64,000 bases of DNA from CAYLHF01 sp964383365 (GCA_964383365.1 CAYLHF010000014.1:1-64000), one strand, 5' to 3'. Positions 49,862-59,798 are shown, counted from the first letter of the stretch. The notes: a model not told the origin generated them from the letters alone. Program-made: numbers and translations.

Positions 49862-51298
49862 TTAATCGAGCGACGCGATTACTTCCTGCAGGTCGTCGAC
49901 GTGGAACGGCTTGGTAATGACTGCGGTTATGACGTCTGGATCAAAGTGAAGGTCCGTGTCCCCGGTGAGAAGAGTGATCATCACATTCGGGTGCAGTTGT
50001 TTTATTCGGCCCGCCAACTCTCTGCCACTCATTTCAGGCATTCCCTGATCTGAAATAACAAGGTCGAAGGGCTCGTTCTGAAGACATTCAATAGCTTCTG
50101 CTCCGGAACTTGCGCTCCTGACATAGTGCCCTCGAAGCGTAAGAAGTTGATCGACAACTTTTCTGACCATTTCTTCGTCGTCAACCACCAAAATTCGCTT
50201 CGATGAACTGGAGGCGGGCAGATTATCAGGTATACCCGGAGAGTCGACTCTCCCGGCGGCAGGGAAAGAAATCGTGAACGTGGTCCCGTGCCCCAGAGTA
50301 GATTCTACGTCCACGGAGCCATTATGCTCTCGGATAACACCGGCGGCAACAGAGAGACCCATGCCGGAGCCTCGCTGTCCCTTGGTAGTGAAGAGTGGTT
50401 CAAAAATACGATCTCTGACCTGCGCACTCATTCCAGTACCGGTATCGGTAAACCGTATTTCGACCGAACGTTTGACGCGTCTGGTTTGAATCGTGATAAC
50501 GCCTCCGTCCGGCATCGCCTGTACCGCATTGAGGATCAGATTCACAACTACATCTCTTAATTCGGCTGCCGAGCCGAGTATCGGAGGAAGGGGAGAGGGC
50601 TCGTACTCGAGATCGATCGAGATCCCCTGTCGCCGCGGCTCATTGTACCAGTAGGGACGGGTGAGCACGATACAGTCCTGAATCAGGTTGGCGAGGTCGA
50701 GTACTTCATGCGTATCCTGTTGCTCCTGTCTGATATAGCGTTGAATCTTCTTGACGAGAGCGGCGCCACCATTCGCCGCTTGTTCAATCGTTCCAAGATT
50801 ATCCTCGACCGTTCCATGATTCTCCCTCATGAGGGCGATGTGACCGAGAATTCCGCTCAGGAGATTATTGAAGTCGTGGGCAATTCCCATGGTCATTCGT
50901 CCGAGCGTCTCCATTCTGTGCCGGTCTGTCTGATTTTCAGTCCAACTTGTCGGTTCTGCCAGAATTTCGCCGGTGATTGTCACCAGGTTGGACTTTGTCG
51001 CGTCACTTTCTTCGGGCTTTGAGATAGGAATGAAATGAAGTAAAACGGGAACGGGTTGGTCAAGATCGGACCGGGAGACCATGAAAAGAGCATGCGTGAC
51101 GAGTGATCCGCCTACTGCCTCGCCAAAATTTTGGCGTGCGACATCTTCATCGCCCGGCACGAGTCGATCCCACAGATCCTCCTGATCACCCAGCAGGTTG
51201 ATCCACGCCTTGTTTCGGTATAATACATGTCCTGCCGCATCGACATTCGAGACGAGCAGTTCAGGCTCGATCATACCGGCTTGGTTAAGACTGTCCAA
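49862..51298 (-). CDS. Hybrid sensor histidine kinase with C-terminal receiver domain
   Basis: A 478-residue soluble kinase. A PAS-like sensor covers residues 1 to about 110, with no membrane segments. The HisKA phosphoacceptor is His141 in GIAHDFNNLLSGILG. The HATPase (NLILNAVQAMPDGG; FTDTGTGMS; GSGMGLSVAAGVIREHNG) ends at about 350. A receiver domain (ILVVDDEEMVRKVV, phosphoacceptor Asp417 in ISDQGMPEMSG, Lys463 in TKPF) completes it. The start at 51298 is a TTG; the ATG at 51274 is the alternative. There is no response regulator beside it, so the output partner is elsewhere. Confidence 0.92.
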   Translation of the reverse strand: MDSLNQAGMIEPELLVSNVDAAGHVLYRNKAWINLLGDQEDLWDRLVPGDEDVARQNFGEAVGGSLVTHALFMVSRSDLDQPVPVLLHFIPISKPEESDATKSNLVTITGEILAEPTSWTENQTDRHRMETLGRMTMGIAHDFNNLLSGILGHIALMRENHGTVEDNLGTIEQAANGGAALVKKIQRYIRQEQQDTHEVLDLANLIQDCIVLTRPYWYNEPRRQGISIDLEYEPSPLPPILGSAAELRDVVVNLILNAVQAMPDGGVITIQTRRVKRSVEIRFTDTGTGMSAQVRDRIFEPLFTTKGQRGSGMGLSVAAGVIREHNGSVDVESTLGHGTTFTISFPAAGRVDSPGIPDNLPASSSSKRILVVDDEEMVRKVVDQLLTLRGHYVRSASSGAEAIECLQNEPFDLVISDQGMPEMSGRELAGRIKQLHPNVMITLLTGDTDLHFDPDVITAVITKPFHVDDLQEVIASLD

Positions 51299-51473
51299 TT
51301 CAATACGGGTAGAAGGGAGGGAACAGACTGTTATTCATCATGGAGATACCTAATTTCACCGCGTCTGAACGGTCGGTATGAAACCGAATGGTGTTGGAAA
51401 GATACTTACGTGCGCCAGCAGTATGAGGCGGCATCCCGAATAACTTAAATATAGCAAAATCAGACTCTGCGTT

Positions 51474-52883
51474 ATGTGGCACGAGAGTATTCTCGACACC
51501 ATTGGAAATACACCTCTGGTAAAACTAAACTCGATCACGGCAGACTTTGACGTCACCGTGCTGGCAAAATTGGAATTTTTCAATCCAGGAGCATCGGTGA
51601 AAGATCGAATCGGGATAGAAATGATTGATCGGGCGGAGAAGGAGGGCAAACTCAAGCCCGGTGGGACCATCATCGAAGGTACGAGCGGAAATACGGGTGC
51701 CGGACTGGCTCTTGCGGCAATAGCCCGTGGATATCACTGCATCTTTACGACAACCGACAAGCAGAGTCCGGAGAAAGCTGACGTTCTACGGGCGTTAGGC
51801 GCAGACGTTCGTGTGTGCCCGACCAATGTTGCCCCCGAAGACCCGCGTTCCTACTACTCCCTGGCAAGGCAATTGAACAGGGACATACCAAACTCGGTGT
51901 ATCTGAATCAGTACGATAATCCGGCGAACGCCTCGGCTCACTATGCTTCCACGGGGCCTGAGATCTGGGAACAGACATCGGGAAAAATTACTCATTTTAT
52001 CGCGACTGCCGGTACCGGTGGGACTATTTCCGGAACGGCACGCTATCTAAAAGAAAAAAACCCTGACATCAAGATCATTGGGGTAGATCCGTTTGGATCA
52101 GTTTACTTCAAGTATTTCCACACCGGCGAGTTCGATGAGAAAGAGATCTATCCCTACGTGACCGAAGGCGCGGGGGAGGATATTCTTGCCAAGAATCTGG
52201 ATTTCGATCTACTCGACGATTATGTCCGTTCCACTGATCGTGAAAACATGATCATGACGCGGAGGCTCTCTCGGGAGGAGGGTTTTTTTGTAGGGCAATC
52301 GAGTGGAATGGCCATGTGTGGAGCGAGAAGTTGGCTGGAGAAACATCGTCAGGAACTGAAAGATGATGATGTCGTCGTGGTTCTGTTTCCGGATTCGGGG
52401 TTTAGATACCTGTCGAAGACATACAATGATGTCTGGATGCAGGAGCACGGTTATCTCTCCGAAACGACCGGCCTCACCGCTGCTGATATACTGGCAGTCC
52501 GGAGAAACTCTACAAAACTCATTGTTCTGGATGCAGAAGCATCACTCGGTGTCGCGGCCGACAAAATGACAGAGGAGGGAATATCTCAGTTACCCGTATT
52601 CAGAGACGGGTGTCCGGTCGGGAGTATTACAGAATCGGACGTGCTGAATCACCTGATTTCCGATCCTGATGCCAGATCTGAACATATCGGGGATGTTATG
52701 GGCGACGCGCTACCGGTAGTATCCGACGGGATGCCTGTGCAACAACTCATGGATAAGCTGGGTACATCACCTGGTGCAGTACTGGTCTCCGGCGGTGAGA
52801 GCGGCGACTTTCAGATTCTCACAAAAAGTGATCTTATCTCGGCCCTATCCGGGCGTGTATTTTCTAACTCAAGCAAGGGCTAA
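51474..52883 (+). CDS. Cystathionine beta-synthase with CBS-domain pair
   Basis: A 469-residue PLP enzyme condensing serine with homocysteine. The PLP lysine is Lys43 in NPGASVKDRIG. The phosphate/substrate loop EGTSGNTGAGLALAA and the glycine loop ATAGTGGTISG are present. PDSGFRYLSKTYNDVWM is a signature that separates cystathionine beta-synthase from cysteine synthase. Residues from about 350 form two CBS motifs, probably regulatory. A DUF3467 gene starts 7 bases downstream. Confidence 0.93.
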   Translation: MWHESILDTIGNTPLVKLNSITADFDVTVLAKLEFFNPGASVKDRIGIEMIDRAEKEGKLKPGGTIIEGTSGNTGAGLALAAIARGYHCIFTTTDKQSPEKADVLRALGADVRVCPTNVAPEDPRSYYSLARQLNRDIPNSVYLNQYDNPANASAHYASTGPEIWEQTSGKITHFIATAGTGGTISGTARYLKEKNPDIKIIGVDPFGSVYFKYFHTGEFDEKEIYPYVTEGAGEDILAKNLDFDLLDDYVRSTDRENMIMTRRLSREEGFFVGQSSGMAMCGARSWLEKHRQELKDDDVVVVLFPDSGFRYLSKTYNDVWMQEHGYLSETTGLTAADILAVRRNSTKLIVLDAEASLGVAADKMTEEGISQLPVFRDGCPVGSITESDVLNHLISDPDARSEHIGDVMGDALPVVSDGMPVQQLMDKLGTSPGAVLVSGGESGDFQILTKSDLISALSGRVFSNSSKG

Positions 52884-52890
52884 ATCCTCC

Positions 52891-53214
52891 ATGACCGACG
52901 AAAAAAACGATTCAGGAAACGGGTCTCAACTGAACATTGAATTGACGGAAGAAATCGCAGAGGGGATTTATTCCAATCTCGTCATGCTCGCCCACTCGTC
53001 CGAGGAGTTCATTCTCGATTTCATTCGTGTGATGCCCGGTGTTCCCAAGGCACGGGTCAAGAGCAGAGTCATTGTAACGCCGCAGCACGCGAGGCGGCTG
53101 TTGAAGGCCCTCGCAGACAACATCGAGCGGTATGAGAGGGCACACGGTGAAATCGAGGAATCGCAATCGCCGGGTCCGGCCGTACATTTCGCCGTTCCGG
53201 GAGGAGAAGCGTGA
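52891..53214 (+). CDS. DUF3467 family protein
   Basis: A 107-residue protein matching the DUF3467 pattern: LNIELTEEIAEGIYSNLVML, AHSSEEFILDFIRVMPG, KARVKSRVIVTPQHARRLLK and ALADNIERYERAHGEI. These proteins are small, cytoplasmic and uncharacterised; the fold resembles gliding-associated or immunity-like small proteins only loosely. I start at the ATG at 52891 because earlier codons in this frame overlap the preceding gene. It is likely co-transcribed with cystathionine beta-synthase. Confidence 0.88.
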   Translation: MTDEKNDSGNGSQLNIELTEEIAEGIYSNLVMLAHSSEEFILDFIRVMPGVPKARVKSRVIVTPQHARRLLKALADNIERYERAHGEIEESQSPGPAVHFAVPGGEA

Positions 53215-53275
53215 GTCGTTGACCCGGAGGAGAGACGCATGACGCTGTGGATTCGTACCGACACGACCTGGTGAT

Positions 53276-54373
53276 TCAGGTTCTGACGGTTCGCAGCATC
53301 ACGAGTGCTCCGATGCCGAATAGAACGTGCGGAAGCCAGGCTGCCACAACCGGTGGAATCTCGCCTGCATATCCGAACGGCTCGCTCAACTTCATGGCGG
53401 CGAGATAGACGAAGGCGACAAACAGTCCGATACCGAGCAATACGGCCTGCCCCCGGCGGCGGCGAACACTCGCGAGAGGAATCGCGAGCAAGATGAGGAT
53501 CAGATTGGCCAGCGGGTAGGAAAATTTGCTGTAAAAGATTACCAGTGGAAGCCCCAAACGGTTGGCACCCGACCGTTGCAGTTCGTCCAGATATGCTCTT
53601 CCCTGAGGAATCGTCATTGCTTCCATGTCGCCCTCCGATCGGGAAAGATCTCTGGGAAGAATAGTGAGCGTCGTATCCAGCGTACTTTCTTGTCGGAGTC
53701 GTTCCGTCCCGTCATCCAGAAATTGACGGATCGTCGGACTGGTCATCCGCCATTGTCGGGTAGAATCAATCCATGACATTTTCGTGGCGTCGATGCGCTC
53801 GACGAGACGGCGATGGTTGTCGAACGTATGGAGCGAAACCGAGCTTGCCGTGAATGATGTTCGGTCGAAGAAGCCGACGCTGAGAATACTCCCTGGCCTG
53901 TTTTGTCGGTGGATATTGCTGAATTCGATCTGACCGGTAGCATCCTTCGTGAACTCCTGTTCGAACGAAATCCGAACGCGATTTGTCTCAGGAACGATCC
54001 ATCCGTTAAACCAGAACATAAATACGGACACTAGAATACCAACGGCCAGATACGAGAAGCTCAGCCGATAGATGGAGACCCCACTGGTCTGGAGCGTGGA
54101 TATTTCCAGTTTTTGAGCGAGTCGTCCCGTCAGGTATACGGCCGAGAGGAACAGGGCCAGAGGGGAGATCAGACGGATGATCTCCGGGACGTAATTAGGG
54201 TAATAGACGGAGAAAACATCTCTCATGGTCGCTCCTCTATCCATGAAGTCGTCTATATATTCGACGTAGTGGAGCACAATGAAAAACACAATCAGGCCGG
54301 AGATGAGCAGCACGTAACTTTTTAGCAGTCTCCAGATAAGATGTCTGTCAAAAAGAGTCACTGGCGATCGCAT
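53276..54373 (-). CDS. LptF/LptG-family lipopolysaccharide export permease
   Basis: A 365-residue YjgP/YjgQ membrane protein. Three membrane helices lie at the N-terminus (SYVLLISGLIVFFIVLHYVE; IIRLISPLALFLSAVYLTG), a periplasmic beta-jellyroll domain at about 130-260, and three helices at the C-terminus. The motif LEISTLQTSGVSIYRL is the conserved coupling region that contacts the LptB ATPase. It pulls LPS out of the inner membrane. LptF and LptG cannot be separated from sequence alone. lptD is 3 kb away on the same strand. Confidence 0.92.
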   Translation of the reverse strand: MRSPVTLFDRHLIWRLLKSYVLLISGLIVFFIVLHYVEYIDDFMDRGATMRDVFSVYYPNYVPEIIRLISPLALFLSAVYLTGRLAQKLEISTLQTSGVSIYRLSFSYLAVGILVSVFMFWFNGWIVPETNRVRISFEQEFTKDATGQIEFSNIHRQNRPGSILSVGFFDRTSFTASSVSLHTFDNHRRLVERIDATKMSWIDSTRQWRMTSPTIRQFLDDGTERLRQESTLDTTLTILPRDLSRSEGDMEAMTIPQGRAYLDELQRSGANRLGLPLVIFYSKFSYPLANLILILLAIPLASVRRRRGQAVLLGIGLFVAFVYLAAMKLSEPFGYAGEIPPVVAAWLPHVLFGIGALVMLRTVRT

Positions 54374-54431
54374 TAATCCGAATAAAGAATCGGCGCATCC
54401 AAATAATCCGCGAAGAAACAGATTTTATATG

Positions 54432-54443
54432 GTTGGCACCAAC
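54432..54443. promoter_or_regulatory. Inverted repeat GTTGG-CA-CCAAC upstream of sucC
   Basis: A 5-2-5 inverted repeat lies between the divergent LptF/G and sucC genes, just after an AT-rich TTTTATATGG stretch that might be a promoter. It is possibly an operator; the evidence is position and symmetry only. Confidence 0.25.
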
Positions 54444-54517
54444 ATTTAGCTCGAAACAGGCGTAGATTCGGAGCTCCAATAAGGTACGCACCATTAAGGT
54501 ATTGCAAGCGCAAATTC

Positions 54518-55693
54518 ATGAAAGTCCACGAATACCAGGCCAAAGATATACTTGCCAGTTATGGCGTTTCAGTCCAGAAAGGCATCGTCGCGAATTCAGT
54601 AGATGAAGCCGTAACTGCAGCGAACTCATTGCAGATCTCTTCGGGGAATGATCTTTTCGTTGTAAAAGCCCAGATACACGCTGGTGGGCGTGGCAAGGGT
54701 GGCGGAGTCAAGCTGGCACGCGGACTGGATGAGGTTCGCGAAAAGGCCTCGGCCATTCTCGGTATGATGCTGAAAACGCCCCAGACAGGGGCCTCAGGTC
54801 AGAAAGTCCGTTCGGTCCTCATCGCGGAGGCAGTTGATATTGCGAAGGAGTATTACGTAGGAGTCACGCTCGATCGGCAGTCGAATCGACCCGTCATAAT
54901 GGCTTCCACCGAAGGGGGAGTCGAGATTGAGGAGGTGGCCGCAAATACGCCCGAAAAAATCCTGAAAGTCTGGATAGATCCGGCGATAGGATTTCAGGCG
55001 TTTCAGGCTCGCGAAATTGCCTTCGGATTGGGTTTTGAAGGGACGGCGTTCAAACAGGCAGTGAAGTTTGTAACGGCACTCTATCGTGCCTACGATGAGA
55101 GTGATTGCTCCATCGCCGAGATCAATCCGCTTGTTCTAACGGATCAGGGTGATGTTCTTGCCGTGGACGCAAAGATCAATATTGATGATAATGCACTTTT
55201 TCGGCATACCGATCTGGCAAAGTTGCGGGATATCCATGAAGAAGATGAACTCGAAGTCGAGGCCGGAAGCTATAACCTGAATTATATCAAACTCGACGGA
55301 AACGTGGGTTGTATGGTAAATGGAGCCGGACTCGCGATGGCTACGATGGACATCATTAAAATTGCCGGCGGACAGCCTGCTAATTTTCTCGATGTAGGTG
55401 GAAGCGCCAATCCCGAAACGGTTGAGGCAGGATTTAGAATCATCCTGAAAGACCCGAATGTGAAGGCCATACTGGTTAATATTTTCGGCGGAATTGTCCG
55501 ATGTGATCGGGTGGCCAGAGGCGTCGTTGAAGCTGCGCGGAAAGTTGATATAGGGATGCCTCTGATCGTCAGATTGCAGGGGACCAATGCGGAAGAGGGG
55601 AAGAATATATTGGACGAAAGCGACCTGGAAGTGCTGACCGCAACGGTTTTCCAGGAGGCTGCGGATCGGGTCACCGGAGCTCTCGCTGGCTGA
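54518..55693 (+). CDS. sucC: Succinate--CoA ligase (ADP-forming) subunit beta
   Basis: A 391-residue TCA-cycle enzyme subunit. The ATP-grasp domain starts MKVHEYQAKDILASYGVSV, with VKAQIHAGGRGKGGGVKLAR and ALYRAYDESDCSIAEINPLV. The C-terminal CoA-ligase domain has VNGAGLAMATMDIIKIAGG, ANFLDVGGSA and VNIFGGIVRCDRVARG. It is normal length. The alpha subunit gene sucD, often next to it, is not in the window. Confidence 0.97.
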   Translation: MKVHEYQAKDILASYGVSVQKGIVANSVDEAVTAANSLQISSGNDLFVVKAQIHAGGRGKGGGVKLARGLDEVREKASAILGMMLKTPQTGASGQKVRSVLIAEAVDIAKEYYVGVTLDRQSNRPVIMASTEGGVEIEEVAANTPEKILKVWIDPAIGFQAFQAREIAFGLGFEGTAFKQAVKFVTALYRAYDESDCSIAEINPLVLTDQGDVLAVDAKINIDDNALFRHTDLAKLRDIHEEDELEVEAGSYNLNYIKLDGNVGCMVNGAGLAMATMDIIKIAGGQPANFLDVGGSANPETVEAGFRIILKDPNVKAILVNIFGGIVRCDRVARGVVEAARKVDIGMPLIVRLQGTNAEEGKNILDESDLEVLTATVFQEAADRVTGALAG

Positions 55694-55734
55694 GACCTCG
55701 TTGGTTAAACTGATTGTAACTATCCGGTGGATGT

Positions 55735-56739
55735 ATGCATTCCGATCGCAATGGGGCCGGAGTCAGTCTGTCACACGTCGACAAGTCTTTCGGAGATATC
55801 GATGCCGTTAAGGCGGTCTCGTTCAATGTCCCTGCGGGTTCCTTTTTTTCGCTCCTGGGCCCGAGTGGATGCGGTAAATCGACGACACTTCGACTGATTG
55901 CCGGATTCGAAGCTCCAGACTCCGGGACGATACAGATCGGTAATGTGGATGTTACGACCGTCAGCGCTCAAAACCGACCAACAGCGATGGTATTTCAGAG
56001 CTACGCGCTGTTTCCTCATCTATCGGTGGGTGGAAACGTTGGATACGGATTGAGAGTGAAGCGAATAAAGGGAGATGATCTGAAAACGAGGATCGAATCC
56101 GCTTTGGGCCGCGTTGGTCTCGGTGGAATGACGGATTTGCCGGTTGTATCACTTTCAGGTGGACAACAACAGCGTGTTGCCCTGGCCCGGGCAATTGCGG
56201 TCGAGCCCGAGGTTCTACTCTTCGATGAGCCGCTATCCAATTTGGATGTTGCGCTGCGTGATCAAACGCGTCGCGAACTCAAGAATATCCAAGCAACGCT
56301 CGGGACTACCAGTATTTACGTCACACACGATCAGGAAGAGGCTATGGCACTCTCCGATACGATTGCGGTAATGAATAAAGGCCGGGTGATTCAGGTGGGA
56401 AGTCCGAAGGAACTCTACGATACACCGAAAACGGCCTTCGTCGCCCGATTTCTCGGGAGAAGCAATATTCTACGCGGTACGTTTGCTGAAAAGATGACCC
56501 TCCGGCGACAGGATGATAAGACGGTCGTTATGATTCGGCCTGAACATATTGAAATCCACAAGGAAGGGAGATATGAGGCGACGATATCCGAAACCGAATA
56601 TCTCGGTAATCGGACCGTGTGCTGGTTGAATGTCGACGGCGAGGTATTGAGGGCGGAGCGGACGGGACTTACCGGAGACATAGGATCGAAGGTCAGGTTC
56701 GATATCGGTGCATGGAGATCCGTTTCGGATGATATCTGA
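55735..56739 (+). CDS. ABC transporter ATP-binding protein (PotA/CysA-like, with TOBE domain)
   Basis: A 334-residue importer ATPase. Walker A GPSGCGKST is at residues 42-50, the Q-loop is in MVFQSYALFPHLSV, the signature is SLSGGQQQRVALARA, Walker B is LLFDEPLSNLD and the switch is THDQEEA. A TOBE-like domain follows from about 240. This layout is typical of ATPases for polyamine, iron, sulfate or sugar import. No permease or binding protein is adjacent, so the substrate is unknown. It follows sucC by 41 bases. Confidence 0.9.
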   Translation: MHSDRNGAGVSLSHVDKSFGDIDAVKAVSFNVPAGSFFSLLGPSGCGKSTTLRLIAGFEAPDSGTIQIGNVDVTTVSAQNRPTAMVFQSYALFPHLSVGGNVGYGLRVKRIKGDDLKTRIESALGRVGLGGMTDLPVVSLSGGQQQRVALARAIAVEPEVLLFDEPLSNLDVALRDQTRRELKNIQATLGTTSIYVTHDQEEAMALSDTIAVMNKGRVIQVGSPKELYDTPKTAFVARFLGRSNILRGTFAEKMTLRRQDDKTVVMIRPEHIEIHKEGRYEATISETEYLGNRTVCWLNVDGEVLRAERTGLTGDIGSKVRFDIGAWRSVSDDI

Positions 56740-56748
56740 TCGGATGAT

Positions 56749-57030
56749 CTAGGCCCGGTCCAAAAAACGCGCGGTAGATCTGGCCCTTTCGTCCTGGATG
56801 CGGATTCTATTTTCCACTCGGGTGACGCCAGGAATCCGACGGATCATGGCCTCCAAAATTTCTCTATCACCGAGAGACGAGACACATCCCAGAACTCGGA
56901 CACGGGCGTCTCTGACAAAAAATTGAAAATCGGTCAACCCGGCCAGGGTAAGATCATTCTCGAAAAACTGCAGAAGACCCTCTGCAATCAGTCGATCGTC
57001 ACATTTCCTCTCGATAGGGGTATAATTCAT
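56749..57030 (-). CDS. Small BON-domain protein
   Basis: A 93-residue protein with a BON-like domain (DRLIAEGLLQFFENDLTLAG, DFQFFVRDARVRVLGCVSSL, REILEAMIRRIPGVTRVENR). BON domains bind phospholipid membranes or other BON proteins, but this one has no signal peptide. It starts five bases after the lptD stop and is the last gene of the minus-strand run. Its stop is nine bases from that of the ABC ATPase. Confidence 0.8.
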   Translation of the reverse strand: MNYTPIERKCDDRLIAEGLLQFFENDLTLAGLTDFQFFVRDARVRVLGCVSSLGDREILEAMIRRIPGVTRVENRIRIQDERARSTARFLDRA

Positions 57031-57035
57031 CGTTT

Positions 57036-59798
57036 CTATCGTCGGAGTGAGCCAAATCGATCACGTACATCCGATTTTGGTTGCCGTAACCGAAGAAGGT
57101 CTTTCAGGTGACTACTTTTCACGTGTAGATCGAATCCCCAGGATTGATAATCACCGAATGGTACCCAATTCACCGATAACTGCCAACAGCAGAAATCACG
57201 TGCAAGCGCCAGGTTGGTCGTCACCAGTTCGTGTCGTTCAAAATCGTATCCCGTCCGACTCGCGACTTTCCAGTTGGGCGTGAGACTGAAATCGAACGTG
57301 CTGTTTATGATCGCACGCCGGATGGATTGAAGACCTGTGTGCGATATTCCATAAGTGAAATCGAGATTCATACTCCACGGAATCGAAAAATCTGCATAAT
57401 CGACTGGTAGCGTGCTCTGAAAAAACGAGGCGGTAGGATTGAAGGGGTCCACGGCAGGATTGGAAAAACCCGCCCTGGGATTTGTCAGCGGACGAGAACC
57501 ATCACCGGTCGAACTTCTCATAGTGGTCCGAATCGTGAGGTCTGCTCTTGTCAGGCGGCCCAGGGGGGCTAAGAAACCGAAGGCAGAACGATCGATGAGC
57601 CTTCCCGTATCAGACGTTTTATACGGGGAGAAGCTGCTCCTGAAATCGACATCGACCTTCCCAAACAAGCGTGTTCTTGCGTTCAATAATATATTTCCGA
57701 ACCTGAGTGAATCAGCAGCAAAATTGTAGTTCGAAGACAGGTTCAGGTCGAGCAGTTTGACCGTCGTCGGCTGAATATCCGTTCTGCCGGGAAAACCGGT
57801 GCGGGTGGAGTCGTTTACGATCTTTCTTGTTTCGAACGTATTACTGATCGAAAAACTGAGCTGCTGTTGCTGCCCTCTGCTGACTCCGGAAACGATATCA
57901 TATCGGATATCCTCTCCATTCTGATCTGTATAGGATCTGGTGTTTCCCCACGCCGGGGCTGAGAAGTCCGGTCGATAACTGAACGTCAGATTGGGTCGAA
58001 CCGTGTGTCGGATTCCAGCGTACTGACCGGCCTTAAAAGGGAAGAGTCCGTAAAAAATGGTGTTTGCTGACAGACTGGTGCTGAACTGTCGAAGCGCGAA
58101 AAAACCAGGCTTGGACATCGATTCGATACCCGTACTGTCAGGGGCGAGCATCTTTCGATCGGTTCTCAAGAACCAGTCTTCCGTGTAATTGAATCCCGGC
58201 GACAGGTTCAACTGGATTTGTCCCAGCACGGGAAGTCGTCGCACGGAGAAAGGAGCCGATACAGGAATGCGATGACGCGCCTGAACGGAGAACTGCTCAC
58301 TCATTCCGCTTGCTCTGCGAAAATCTGAGGCCGACGTAAGTGCGTCAAACCAGGAGATCGATGTTGCAGCCGAATCACCACGTTCAATCAACTCCGTGTC
58401 CGAGAGCGGTCGAAAGCTGAACCGATTCGTCAAGGACATGTTATAACTAAGCGTCAGTTTTTCGTAAAATCTCTCGGTCTGTCCGGGAGACCGGTCCGTC
58501 TGTAGAAAGGGCTTGAACGAACTCTGAGAGAACGAAACATTCGGAATGGTCAGCGTGACTTCATCTGTCGCCAGGACCTGATTCTGGTTGAGTTGAAATG
58601 AAAGATTTTGGCGTTTCCATCGCTTAGAATATCGCAGAGTCGATTGGATGGTCTGACGCGTACGATCATCGTAATTTCGCGATATTCCACGTAAATACGC
58701 TGAAGTGGACAGATTCACATTGGCATTAAAACTACTTGTGGGATCGATGATCTGATTGTGGGACCATCGAAACGATCCGGTTTTTCTTACCGAAAAGTCT
58801 GGGTCGCCCTGCTCTCCTGTTTTGAAGCGCGCCGTACTCATCTGCAACTGCCCGTCAAATCCGTATCGTTTGCGATACCGAAACAACCCGCTGGCTTCCC
58901 AGCTTCCACGAGTCCAGAGGCCTGCCTGAAGCTGCAGGTCCATGTATTCATTCAGGGCGAAGTACCATCCCCAGTCGCGAAAATAGAACCCAAATTCATC
59001 TTCACCGTAGTTTGGTGCGAGGGGTCCGCTTCGCCGCCCGTCCTGGGCCGGTAAAAAACCGAATGGGAGCCACAACGGAGTAGGAATATTGTACAGGTAG
59101 AGCTGAATTGGTCCCGTATAGATCCACTTCTTATTGACCAATTTCATCTTATTGGATCGCAACGAGTAGGAGGGGCGATCCTCACAATCACACGTTGTGT
59201 AAACCCCGTTCTTTACGAAAAGGATGCTGTCTTCCAATGATTTGACAACGTCTCCGCGAATCAATCCTTCTTCGAACTTGGTCTGGGCTCCGACTACCCG
59301 GCCTCTGCCGGTCCTCATGTTATATCCGAGAGAAGATCCCTCGAATGTATCCTTTCCCTGTGTGAAGGTTGGCTTTCCGACCCAACCGGAATCGGACATG
59401 AGCCCGGTCGCCTGCAGTTCGTCTTCATCGAACAAAATGTCAATCTTCCAGGCAGAAAGTTCTGAGCCTGACATCTTAACCGTAGAACGTCCAAACAGGG
59501 ATGCGCTCTCAACCGGGCCGGTAAGTTGGAGAATGAGTGAATCTCCTGCGACGAATTCTACCTGTGTACCGAACGAACTCCTCTGGAGTGATGAGTCGGC
59601 GCTGACACGGGTGGAGTCCGTTTGCCGGCCATATACGCGGTGCGTACAGACAGAGGCGAGGAGGACTGTTATGACAACCAGTGCCTGAGAGTGTCGGCAG
59701 ATGATTCCTATCGTCGTTGGCTCACACGGGCTTTTTTCTCTCCGTTCTGGCGAGTTTGCAATACGAGCATATGCGTCACGAGCCAATCGGTAGACCAT
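57036..59798 (-). CDS. lptD: LPS-assembly outer-membrane protein LptD, Bacteroidota type
   Basis: A 920-residue beta-barrel protein that inserts LPS into the outer leaflet. The signal peptide is preceded by a long n-region (core ALVVITVLLASVCTHRVYG). The N-terminal OstA-like domain (about 80-240) contains GVYTTCDCEDRPSYSLRSNK and IPTPLWLPFGFLPAQ, highly characteristic of Bacteroidota LptD. The barrel occupies the remaining 650 residues, with FYFRDWGWYFALNEYMDL near its start. The ATG at 59798 is four bases after the ROK gene stop. The LptF/G permease is encoded nearby, so LPS export genes are partly clustered. Confidence 0.88.
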   Translation of the reverse strand: MVYRLARDAYARIANSPERREKSPCEPTTIGIICRHSQALVVITVLLASVCTHRVYGRQTDSTRVSADSSLQRSSFGTQVEFVAGDSLILQLTGPVESASLFGRSTVKMSGSELSAWKIDILFDEDELQATGLMSDSGWVGKPTFTQGKDTFEGSSLGYNMRTGRGRVVGAQTKFEEGLIRGDVVKSLEDSILFVKNGVYTTCDCEDRPSYSLRSNKMKLVNKKWIYTGPIQLYLYNIPTPLWLPFGFLPAQDGRRSGPLAPNYGEDEFGFYFRDWGWYFALNEYMDLQLQAGLWTRGSWEASGLFRYRKRYGFDGQLQMSTARFKTGEQGDPDFSVRKTGSFRWSHNQIIDPTSSFNANVNLSTSAYLRGISRNYDDRTRQTIQSTLRYSKRWKRQNLSFQLNQNQVLATDEVTLTIPNVSFSQSSFKPFLQTDRSPGQTERFYEKLTLSYNMSLTNRFSFRPLSDTELIERGDSAATSISWFDALTSASDFRRASGMSEQFSVQARHRIPVSAPFSVRRLPVLGQIQLNLSPGFNYTEDWFLRTDRKMLAPDSTGIESMSKPGFFALRQFSTSLSANTIFYGLFPFKAGQYAGIRHTVRPNLTFSYRPDFSAPAWGNTRSYTDQNGEDIRYDIVSGVSRGQQQQLSFSISNTFETRKIVNDSTRTGFPGRTDIQPTTVKLLDLNLSSNYNFAADSLRFGNILLNARTRLFGKVDVDFRSSFSPYKTSDTGRLIDRSAFGFLAPLGRLTRADLTIRTTMRSSTGDGSRPLTNPRAGFSNPAVDPFNPTASFFQSTLPVDYADFSIPWSMNLDFTYGISHTGLQSIRRAIINSTFDFSLTPNWKVASRTGYDFERHELVTTNLALARDFCCWQLSVNWVPFGDYQSWGFDLHVKSSHLKDLLRLRQPKSDVRDRFGSLRR

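Noticed and set aside
49716..49862. N-terminal extension of lon by 49 codons
   Set aside because: The residues do not resemble the Lon N-domain, and the stretch holds a hairpin and a promoter-like box.
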